Assembly (NCBI GenBank): GCA_965250025.1
Contig: OZ252283.1
Span: 186,001 to 250,000, forward strand
Length of the DNA: 64,000 nt
Direction: 5' to 3'
From: CBDDLD01 sp965250025
GTDB lineage: Bacteria > Bacteroidota > Bacteroidia > Flavobacteriales > Flavobacteriaceae
Part shown: positions 18,001 through 24,949 of the stretch, one piece after another
Layout: each line of letters starts with the position of its first letter
Position numbering within the stretch: the stretch's first letter is position 1
Notes under the pieces: model-generated
The model's database searches: none
What the model saw: the letters and a program-made list of their open reading frames with translations, nothing else
Told to the model about the DNA's origin: nothing
Program-made: the position numbers and the translations under genes

Positions 18001-21000
18001 CCTATTACCCAACAGAACGAGGACCTTATAACTTTGATCCGACTGCGGCTAATGAAGCCCCATTAAACCCCAACAACAGTTGGGCTGGAATTACCAGACA
18101 AATAACATCTACCGATTTTGAACAAGCCAATGTGGAGTTTATAGAATTCTGGATACAAGATCCGTTTTTAGATAATACTGCCAGTCCGGGGGGTAAGTTA
18201 ACCATAAACCTGGGAAATATATCTGAAGATGTTTTAAAGGATGGTAAAAAGCAATTTGAGAATGGTTTACCTGAAGATGGGGATATTTCATTCTTACAAC
18301 CCAATCCATTACAGTTAGCAAACCCTTACGTAGTGCCACAAAACCAATCGTTAGTATACACGTTTGCAACTACAGGTCAGGAAAGAGCCAATCAAGATGT
18401 TGGATATGATGGTTATGATGATGCTGAAGAAGCAGCGATGTTAACGCAATTGTTTGGCGCAAATAATTTTGGTGAGGATCCGGCAAAAGATAATTATAAT
18501 TACTATTTAAATACATCTGGAGACATATCCGAACGTTACAAGCAGTACAACGGTTTGCAGGGTAATACACCAGATACGTTCTCTGATACTAACAGAGGGT
18601 CAACCACCCAGCCCGATGTAGAAGATATCAATCGTGACAATACGATGAATACGATTGATAGCTATTTTGAGTATGAGATTGAGATCACTCCTGCAACGTT
18701 AAATCTCAATAACCCTCAGGTTAATGATATGAAAATGAGAAATGTAGAGCTGCCTAATGGAAATACAAGAGAAGCAAAGTGGTATCAGTTCCGAATACCA
18801 ATATCTGAGGAAACAAGGCGTGTAGGGGGTATTAACGACATCAGATCTGTACGTTTTATCAGAATGTTCCTCACGGAGTTTACAGATGATGTCATATTGA
18901 GGTTCGCTACTTTAGATTTAGTGCGAAGCGATTGGCGTCGTTACACCTTAGATCTGGACAATGATGATACCAATAATAGTGCTAATGCAGAATTTTCAGT
19001 AGGTATTATTGGGGTTCAGGAGAATGACGGAAATTATATCATTCCACCTGGAGTGCAACGTGAAGAGTTAAATAACAATAACAATATTATAAGACAAAAC
19101 GAACAGTCTTTAGTACTCAAAGTTTGTGATTTGGAATCTACGGATTCACGTGGTGTGTTCAAAAACATCAATGTAGATATGCGACAGTACAAGAAGCTTC
19201 GTATGTTCTTACATGCAGAACCACAAGAAAATCAGACCTTAGCAGATAATCAGTTGGTGGCTTTCATCAGAATGGGGAATGACTTTACCGATAACTTTTA
19301 TCAGATAGAAGTTCCGTTAACAGTAACGACAGATTTTACATCTGCAGAAGGTATATGGCCTGCACAAAATGAAATCAATGTCCCGTTAAGCTTTCTACAA
19401 GATATCAAATCTATAGGGATATCAGAACAAACATTAACCAATCCGGACCCTACATTTTATGATGTTATAGATGGGCAATTAAGTGAGGTGCCGGTACCGG
19501 AATTTCCAGTGACAGGCATTCAGAATCAACGTGTAGCGATCAAAGGAAATCCTAATTTCGGAGATATACGGGTATTAATGGTAGGAGTTAAAAATGCAGA
19601 TGCTTTAAATGCTTGTGGAGAAGTATGGTTCAATGAACTTAGAATGTCTGATTTAGAGAACGAAGGCGGTTGGGCAGCTGTGATGAGTATGGATGCTAAT
19701 GTGGCAGATTTTGCCACCATTACTGCTAATGGAGGAAAAAGAACAATAGGATTTGGTACGATAGAACAAACGCCAAATGAGCGTAGTCGTGAAGATATTG
19801 TACAATATGATGTTACGACCAATATTCAATTGGGGCAACTTCTACCTAAAAAATGGGGCATTCAGATTCCGTTCAATTATTCGCAGAGTGAAGAGATCAT
19901 AACACCACAATTTGATCAGTTTTATAATGACCTCACTTTAGAATCGCGTTTGGATGCTGCAAGTTCAGAAGAAGAGGAGGAAGAAATAAGAACCCGCTCT
20001 GAAGATTATACCAAGCGGAAGAGTATTAATTTTATTGGTGTCAGAAAACAAAGATCGGCAGAAGCCAAACCGCACTTCTATGATGTGGAAAATCTAACAT
20101 TCAATTATTCATACAATAAGGTTGAGCATAGGGATTTCGAAATAGAGAACTCTTTAGATCAAAATGTAAGAGCAGGAGTCAATTATGCCTTTAGTTTTGA
20201 ACCCAAGCGTATAGAACCATTTAAAAAGAACGATTCCCTGTTCACAGGAAAATATTGGAAAATATTAAAAGATTTTAACCTCAATTTACTGCCTTCCAGT
20301 ATTACTGTAAATTCAGATATCATTAGGCAGTTCAGTAAACAAAAATTTAGAGAAGTAGATCTTGGAGGCGATAACATTGCTCTTGAAGAACTCTTTAGAA
20401 GGAACTATATTTTTGATTTTCAGTATGCTATAAATTATAATGTTACAGATGCGTTAAGTGTTAACTTTACTGCAGCCAACAGTAATATTGTCCGGAATTA
20501 CTTTGTTGATGACAATATTAACGGAAGGCAAGACCCAACGTTAAATGTTTGGGACGGTTTCTTTGACTTTGGAGATCCTAACATTCAAAGCCAACAGTTA
20601 CAGGTAAATTATGAATTACCATTGTATAAGATACCTGCCTTAAGCTTCTTAAGAGCTAATTACGCCTACACAGGGAGCTTCCAGTGGCAAAAAGGATCCG
20701 ATATTAATGAAAACTTTGTGACTGATATAGGAACTTTTAACCTTGGACATACCATTCAGAATTCTAATACCCATGCGCTCAATACTACGATGAACATGGA
20801 GTCATTATACAGAACCATAGGTTTAACGAAAAAAGGGTCTAGAGGTAGAGGACGTAATAACAAACCAAGAGGCAGAGCTAATCCAACGCCAGATGCTGTA
20901 GCTAAGGGCAATAAAACAAGTGTAGGAAAGAAGACTGTAAACACCTTGATAGATCTGGCAACTATGGTAAAACGAGTGCAAATAAACTATCAGGAAAATA

Positions 21001-22337
21001 ACGGTACGTTTTTACCGGGGTATTTACAGACACCAGGATTTATAGGGACGCTTAAACCGTCACTAGGATATACTTTTGGTAGTCAGAGAGATATAAGAAA
21101 TTTAGCGGCGCGAAATGGATGGTTAACCGTTTATCCGGAATTCAATCAGCAATATACAGAGGTGACCAATCGTGTCCTGGATTACACGGCAAATTTAGAA
21201 CCGCTCAAAGACCTCAAAATTGATCTTATTGGTAGTAGAACCTATTCTGAAAACTTAAACGAGAATTTTGCAGCTGAAGATACTGATGGTGATGGCCTTA
21301 GTGATACGTATAATTCACTGATAAGGAATAGCTTCGGAAACTTCTCTATATCTACAGTACTCATAGGTACAGCTTTTAGCAAAAGTGATGAGAATGGATC
21401 TGCTGCTTTTGAAGATTTCAAAAGCAATAGATTGATTATTGCCAACAGGTTGGCGAGAGAGTTCTACGGTAATGCAGGCTTTGGTTTAGACGAAGATGGT
21501 TTTCCGGAAGGCTTTGGAAAGAATAGTCAAAAGGTATTATTACCGGCATTCCTAGCAGCGTACAAAGGTTCTAATCCTGATAAAATAAGCTTGGGAGCTT
21601 TCAGAGATTTTCCAATACCAAACTGGACCTTGAAGTATACAGGTTTAATGAAAATTCCATGGTTTAGAAAGAACTTTAGACGTTTTTCTATTCAGCATGG
21701 CTACCGATCTACATATACCATAAATCAGTTCAGAACTAATTTGGATTTTGATGCGTCTATGCTAAGTCCAGGAGAAGCTTATGACCAGCAATCGCCGGAA
21801 GTACTGGACCAGTCGGGTAATTTTAAGAGTGGAACACTATATAGTAATATCAACTTGGAAGAACAATTCAGTCCTTTGGTTCGTTTGGACTTTGAGATGA
21901 AGAACTCCATAAAAATATTGGCAGAAATTAAAAAAGATAGATTACTGTCATTGAGTTTTGATAACAATTTACTTACAGAAATACAAGGGCAGGAATATAC
22001 TTTAGGTTTAGGGTATAGAATACAAGACTTAAGAATTAGGTCGCAATTAGCAGGTCCCAGACAGATCATTAAAAGTGATCTTAATATGAGGGCAGACATA
22101 TCGGTAAGGAATAACAAGACCATAATAAGGTATTTAGATTTAGAGAGTAATAATAATCAGGTTACTGCAGGACAAACCATATGGGGAATAAAATACACTG
22201 CAGATTATGCGTTTAGTAAAAACCTAACCGGGATTTTCTATTTTGATTATACATTTTCCGATTATGCCATATCCACGTCGTTCCCACAAACAGCAATTAG
22301 GTCAGGGATAACATTACGTTATAATTTTGGTAATTAA
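15084..22337 (+). CDS. sprA: Type IX secretion outer-membrane translocon SprA
   Basis: A 2417-residue protein, the right size for SprA/Sov, the giant outer-membrane channel of the type IX secretion system. A TTG start at 15084 gives a signal peptide ending GVFGYSQQ. The N-terminal region (KMANPNSIVSKYTYDPILDRY) and the family-typical GNVNMPLNSSLITGAQSLFG are visible, as are the AYIDDFEGTQ motif and a long series of amphipathic beta-strands ending in aromatic RYNFGN. An Arg/Gly-rich basic loop occupies about residues 1916-1950. SprA exports adhesins such as the type B protein at 38979. ruvA-sprA-gcvH is a common flavobacterial order. Confidence 0.95.
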   Translation: MNTTNNYSFRYSKTIYLVIAFVLLGVFGYSQQTPTPQDTTKTGFAFGTVKMANPNSIVSKYTYDPILDRYIFTEKIGDFNINYPLILTPEEYQRLVLQESLKDYYKQKIDASAGQKEGSEEERKNLLPEFYVNSGLFETIFGGNTIEVIPQGSVEVDLGILFSKQDNPTFSPQNRSNFSFDFDQRISLSLLGKVGTRLQVTANYDTESTFDFQNLIKLEYTPTEDDIIRKIEVGNVNMPLNSSLITGAQSLFGVKTELQFGKTRVTAVFSEQQSQSRSVVAQGGGTLEEFEFFARDYDENRHFFLAQYFRDTYDQAMLQYPYIQNRGLQITRIEVWVTNRNNQTDNVRNIVAFQDLGESDFIGLPTAPPNFVNVPPGSFPDNGNNDFDPTNIGGGGSLLSEPVRNITNVEAGIGVAVNEGFDYGKLESARKLQEGSDYVLNTQLGYISLNQRLLNDEVLAVAFQYTVGGEVFQVGEFANDGVEATGVEDGVNGNQLVSNNSLILKMLKSAITAVDQPIWDLMMKNIYDTGAFQLDREDFRLNIFYTEASPLNYITPVEGTTFPLYNNNTANDPTDDSVIEETPLIRLFHTDRLNFNNDPQTGGDGFFDFVPGQTVIEQNGKIVFTKVEPFGRYLFDILDDDGNPNNNDFDYEQDIYTNPNQEKYVYDLLYKSTKTQALDEAEKNKFQIKGRFKSSGGGDGIPIGAFNVPRGSVRVTAGGRVLVEGVDYTVNYQLGRVYIVDEGLKASNTPINVSVENNAVFGQQTRRFTGINVEHQFNENFLLGATILNLNERPITQKANFNSEPINNTIFGFNGNYATEVPFLTRLVNKLPNVDTDVPSNLSVRGEFAYLAPGAPKGTDFNGEATAYIDDFEGTQGAIDLLSPLSWFLASRPEELPANISGSSNNGIENGYGRAFLNWYTIDPIFYGNQRPSGITDDDISDMYTRRVFIEEIFPQIDIAQGQNTVINTLDLSYYPTERGPYNFDPTAANEAPLNPNNSWAGITRQITSTDFEQANVEFIEFWIQDPFLDNTASPGGKLTINLGNISEDVLKDGKKQFENGLPEDGDISFLQPNPLQLANPYVVPQNQSLVYTFATTGQERANQDVGYDGYDDAEEAAMLTQLFGANNFGEDPAKDNYNYYLNTSGDISERYKQYNGLQGNTPDTFSDTNRGSTTQPDVEDINRDNTMNTIDSYFEYEIEITPATLNLNNPQVNDMKMRNVELPNGNTREAKWYQFRIPISEETRRVGGINDIRSVRFIRMFLTEFTDDVILRFATLDLVRSDWRRYTLDLDNDDTNNSANAEFSVGIIGVQENDGNYIIPPGVQREELNNNNNIIRQNEQSLVLKVCDLESTDSRGVFKNINVDMRQYKKLRMFLHAEPQENQTLADNQLVAFIRMGNDFTDNFYQIEVPLTVTTDFTSAEGIWPAQNEINVPLSFLQDIKSIGISEQTLTNPDPTFYDVIDGQLSEVPVPEFPVTGIQNQRVAIKGNPNFGDIRVLMVGVKNADALNACGEVWFNELRMSDLENEGGWAAVMSMDANVADFATITANGGKRTIGFGTIEQTPNERSREDIVQYDVTTNIQLGQLLPKKWGIQIPFNYSQSEEIITPQFDQFYNDLTLESRLDAASSEEEEEEIRTRSEDYTKRKSINFIGVRKQRSAEAKPHFYDVENLTFNYSYNKVEHRDFEIENSLDQNVRAGVNYAFSFEPKRIEPFKKNDSLFTGKYWKILKDFNLNLLPSSITVNSDIIRQFSKQKFREVDLGGDNIALEELFRRNYIFDFQYAINYNVTDALSVNFTAANSNIVRNYFVDDNINGRQDPTLNVWDGFFDFGDPNIQSQQLQVNYELPLYKIPALSFLRANYAYTGSFQWQKGSDINENFVTDIGTFNLGHTIQNSNTHALNTTMNMESLYRTIGLTKKGSRGRGRNNKPRGRANPTPDAVAKGNKTSVGKKTVNTLIDLATMVKRVQINYQENNGTFLPGYLQTPGFIGTLKPSLGYTFGSQRDIRNLAARNGWLTVYPEFNQQYTEVTNRVLDYTANLEPLKDLKIDLIGSRTYSENLNENFAAEDTDGDGLSDTYNSLIRNSFGNFSISTVLIGTAFSKSDENGSAAFEDFKSNRLIIANRLAREFYGNAGFGLDEDGFPEGFGKNSQKVLLPAFLAAYKGSNPDKISLGAFRDFPIPNWTLKYTGLMKIPWFRKNFRRFSIQHGYRSTYTINQFRTNLDFDASMLSPGEAYDQQSPEVLDQSGNFKSGTLYSNINLEEQFSPLVRLDFEMKNSIKILAEIKKDRLLSLSFDNNLLTEIQGQEYTLGLGYRIQDLRIRSQLAGPRQIIKSDLNMRADISVRNNKTIIRYLDLESNNNQVTAGQTIWGIKYTADYAFSKNLTGIFYFDYTFSDYAISTSFPQTAIRSGITLRYNFGN

Positions 22338-22339
22338 TT

Positions 22340-22370
22340 TTGAAATCAAACCATTAAAAAATTACATTTG
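22340..22370 (+). promoter_or_regulatory. Promoter of gcvH (TTG-N20-TAcaTTTG)
   Basis: TTG at 22340-22342 and TACATTTG at 22363-22370, separated by 20 bases, match the Bacteroidota promoter pattern. The pair starts immediately after the sprA stop and 60 bp before the gcvH start. Confidence 0.68.
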
Positions 22371-22401
22371 TGACAACATTAAATATTAATCACAAATACC
22401 A

Positions 22402-22782
22402 ATGAATATTCCATCAGAATTAAAGTACACAAAGGATCATGAATGGGTGAAAGTAGACGGTGATATTGCCACTGTTGGCATTACCGATTTCGCTCAAAGT
22501 GAACTGGGAGATATCGTATATGTTGAAGTGGAAACAGTGGACGAAACTTTAGATATTGAAGAGGTTTTTGGAACTGTTGAAGCTGTTAAAACAGTTTCCG
22601 ATCTTTTTTTACCACTTACAGGAGAAATTATTGAATTCAATGAAGCCTTAGAAGATGAACCAGAAAAAGTAAATGCAGATCCCTATGGAGACGGATGGAT
22701 GATAAAATTAAAATTTACAGACAGTTCTGAATTAGAAGGGTTATTATCAGCTGACGATTATAAAGCGCTTATAAGTGCTTAA
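22402..22782 (+). CDS. gcvH: Glycine cleavage system H protein
   Basis: A 126-residue lipoyl carrier protein of the glycine cleavage system. The lipoylated lysine is Lys63 in the motif GTVEAVKTVSDL, and the start PSELKYTKDHEWVKV is characteristic. It shuttles the aminomethyl group between the P, T and L proteins, none of which is encoded in this window. It overlaps the next gene (VanZ-like) by 8 bases, suggesting translational coupling. Confidence 0.97.
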   Translation: MNIPSELKYTKDHEWVKVDGDIATVGITDFAQSELGDIVYVEVETVDETLDIEEVFGTVEAVKTVSDLFLPLTGEIIEFNEALEDEPEKVNADPYGDGWMIKLKFTDSSELEGLLSADDYKALISA

Positions 22783-23146
22783 GACTAAAGTTATAGTTAT
22801 TGCGGTGTTATACACTGCAGCGTTAACAGTAGTCAGTCTAATCAATATTAATAATATACCCACAGCAGGCTTTTCATTTGAAGATAAGGTCTATCATTTC
22901 GTAGCCTATTTGATTTTAGGATTTTTGTGGACCTATGCATTTTCAAATGATGCAATGGGTAAAAGTATAAAGGTTGCTTTTATACTTGCATTGATTTATG
23001 GTATAGTTATTGAAGTGTTACAAGAAAAGATAAACCCAATGCGTACATACGATACGTTTGATTTGATAGCGAATTGTCTGGGTGTAATTGCAGGTGCATT
23101 AGTAACAAAATATTTAATTAAATCTAAAGTTAAAATAAAATCATAG
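22775..23146 (+). CDS. VanZ-like membrane protein
   Basis: A 123-residue protein with about four transmembrane helices and the VanZ-like signature DKVYHFVAYLILGFLW, later VIEVLQEKINPMRTYDTFDLIANCLG. VanZ-like proteins are small integral membrane proteins; the founding member gives low-level teicoplanin resistance, but the role of chromosomal homologues is unknown. The start is a GTG inside the end of gcvH (8-base overlap). Confidence 0.85.
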   Translation: MLKTKVIVIAVLYTAALTVVSLININNIPTAGFSFEDKVYHFVAYLILGFLWTYAFSNDAMGKSIKVAFILALIYGIVIEVLQEKINPMRTYDTFDLIANCLGVIAGALVTKYLIKSKVKIKS

Positions 23147-23147
23147 C

Positions 23148-23179
23148 TTGTATAAATAACAATTTATTAGTTATCTTAG
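23148..23179 (+). promoter_or_regulatory. Candidate promoter of the first tonB (TTG-N21-TAtcTTaG)
   Basis: TTG at 23148-23150 is followed after 21 bases by TATCTTAG, one mismatch from TAnnTTTG. It starts right after the VanZ-like stop codon and the -7 box ends 26 bp before the tonB ATG. Confidence 0.45.
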
Positions 23180-23205
23180 CAGGACTATAATTCGAAAGTA
23201 TTATT

Positions 23206-23931
23206 ATGGAACATAAGAAGAATCCCAAATCCGACGTAAGCCGTAACAGCTCAATTTATTTTGCTGTAGGGCTATTATTAATGTTAGGAGTAGTTTATAT
23301 GGCTATAAACTATAAGACCTATGAAAGATCGGACATCGCACAGGATATGCTGAATCTGGATGATGAACTAGATGAAGAGATTCCAATCACTGAGCAAATA
23401 CAAACACCGCCTCCGCCACCTCCGCCACCACCAGCGGCACCTGAGGTTATAGAAGTAGTTGAAGATGAAGAAGAGGTAGAAGAAACAGTAATAGAATCTA
23501 CAGAGACAGAGCAAGATACTGAGATTGTTGAAGTGGAAGAAGTAGAAGTAGAGGAAGTAGAGGAAGATATAGAAGTGCCATTCTCTGTTATTGAAAATGT
23601 ACCTGTTTTTCCTGGATGTGAAAAGAAAAAAGGAAACAATGCAAAGAAAAAGTGTATGTCAGAGAAGATTTCCAAATTTGTAAATAAAAAGTTCAATACG
23701 GATTTAGCTGGCGATCTGGGATTATCAGGAAGACAAAGAATAAGTGTGTTCTTCAAGATTGATAAAAACGGTAATATTGTAAATGTTGGAGCAAGAGCAC
23801 CGCATCCAGGTCTTGAAAAAGAAGCCAAGCGCGTTATAGGATTGTTACCAAAAATGCAGCCTGGTAAACAACGAGGAAAAGCAGTAACAGTACCTTATTC
23901 ATTACCAATATTATTCCAAGTACAAGACTAG
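23206..23931 (+). CDS. Energy transducer TonB, first copy (acidic linker)
   Basis: A 241-residue TonB protein that carries proton-motive energy from ExbB/ExbD to outer-membrane transporters. A short cytoplasmic tail is followed by one transmembrane helix (~residues 17-35), a run of nine prolines broken by no other residue, a long Glu/Val-rich acidic linker (~residues 80-125), and a C-terminal TonB domain from ~150. The domain contains VPVFPGCEKKK...KKC before it and ISVFFKIDKNGNIVNV within it. The acidic rather than Pro/Lys-rich linker is notable. A terminator follows 28 bp after the stop. Confidence 0.85.
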   Translation: MEHKKNPKSDVSRNSSIYFAVGLLLMLGVVYMAINYKTYERSDIAQDMLNLDDELDEEIPITEQIQTPPPPPPPPPAAPEVIEVVEDEEEVEETVIESTETEQDTEIVEVEEVEVEEVEEDIEVPFSVIENVPVFPGCEKKKGNNAKKKCMSEKISKFVNKKFNTDLAGDLGLSGRQRISVFFKIDKNGNIVNVGARAPHPGLEKEAKRVIGLLPKMQPGKQRGKAVTVPYSLPILFQVQD

Positions 23932-23959
23932 TTAAGCAATACTTTAGAAAACATATTTT

Positions 23960-23992
23960 AAAAATCCCGTTCAATATTTGGACGGGATTTTT
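23960..23992 (+). terminator. Rho-independent terminator between the two tonB genes
   Basis: An 11-bp stem (AAAAATCCCGT with ACGGGATTTTT) and an 11-base loop, followed by more T residues. It separates the two tonB transcription units. Confidence 0.88.
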
Positions 23993-24049
23993 GTTTTGGT
24001 ACACTTATTGTGATTTTATCATAATATTAACATATTAATTATAAGTATT

Positions 24050-24841
24050 ATGAAAAATTTAAACACAAGTCACAGAAATGCTGGTCAGAGCATTCCTGAG
24101 GTTAAAAAATCACACAAGCATGACGCCAATTTACAAAAAAACTCCACGTTGTATTTTCAGGTAGGATTGATACTATGTTTATTAGGCACTTTTGTATTGT
24201 TTGAGATGCAGTTTAAAAGCACAACACATAAGATAGAAGAAACAGCCTATAATGAAGATTCTGTTATAGAGTATACAATGGATAAGTATAAGATTTATCA
24301 AGAACCGGTAGCAGAAAAGCAAGAACCTAAAGTGCAACAAAAAGTCATCACAGATGTTATCAAGGTTGTTGAAAATACAGATCCGGTAAAGGAAGTCACA
24401 AAAAACATAGTTACTGAGGTGACAACGCCAGATCCGGTAGCTAAAGTAGAAGAGATCGTAGACCCTGAGGATGTAGACGAACCAATACACATTAATCAGG
24501 TCGAAAAAGCACCAATATTTCCCGGATGCGAAAAATACACCTCAAGGAGGGATTTACACAAATGCATGTCTCAAAAAATAAACAAATTAGTATCCAAAAA
24601 ATTCAATACAGATATTGCAAGCGAAGAAGGGCTTAGAGGAAAGCAAAAAATTCATGTGGAGTTTAAGATCGACAAACAAGGTAATGTTAAAGACATTAAA
24701 GTCAGAGCACCGCACCATAAGCTTAAAAGTGAAGCGCAAAGAGTGATCAATAAAATTCCCAAGATGAAACCGGGGTATCAGGGTAAAAATCCTGTAAACG
24801 TGGTTTATAACCTCCCTATAATATTTCAAGTTAGGGATTAA
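24050..24841 (+). CDS. Energy transducer TonB, second copy
   Basis: A 263-residue paralogue of the preceding TonB. It has an N-terminal cytoplasmic stretch, one transmembrane helix (~residues 35-52), a Lys/Glu/Val/Pro mixed linker without a polyproline run, and a C-terminal TonB domain. The pre-domain block APIFPGCEKYTSRRDLHKCMS aligns closely with the first copy (PGCEK, KKCMS), as do KKFNTD and VEFKIDKQGNV. The closeness suggests a tandem duplication. It has its own terminators on both sides, so it may be expressed separately; no clear promoter was seen. Its outer-membrane partner is unknown. Confidence 0.83.
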   Translation: MKNLNTSHRNAGQSIPEVKKSHKHDANLQKNSTLYFQVGLILCLLGTFVLFEMQFKSTTHKIEETAYNEDSVIEYTMDKYKIYQEPVAEKQEPKVQQKVITDVIKVVENTDPVKEVTKNIVTEVTTPDPVAKVEEIVDPEDVDEPIHINQVEKAPIFPGCEKYTSRRDLHKCMSQKINKLVSKKFNTDIASEEGLRGKQKIHVEFKIDKQGNVKDIKVRAPHHKLKSEAQRVINKIPKMKPGYQGKNPVNVVYNLPIIFQVRD

Positions 24842-24861
24842 ATCACCATGATGCCAAATAA

Positions 24862-24891
24862 AAAAGCCGTTATCATTCAATAGCGGCTTTT
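24862..24891 (+). terminator. Rho-independent terminator after the second tonB
   Basis: A 12-bp stem containing one G-T wobble (AAAAGCCGTTAT with ATAGCGGCTTTT) and a 6-base loop, followed by a T-rich tract, 20 bp after the tonB stop. Confidence 0.88.
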
Positions 24892-24949
24892 GTTTTTATA
24901 GGGCAGTAAAAAAATAGTATCTTTCAACACCAAAAATGACGAAACATAT

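Noticed and set aside
19526..19822. 98-residue antisense frame in sprA and several similar ones
   Set aside because: Long AT-poor coding sequence gives chance open frames on the other strand. None has a signal, domain or start context.
23319..23828. 169-residue reading frame antisense to tonB with a Gly run
   Set aside because: The Gly and Ser runs are the mirror of the Pro and Glu-rich coding sequence of TonB. It has no independent start signal, neighbour or domain.
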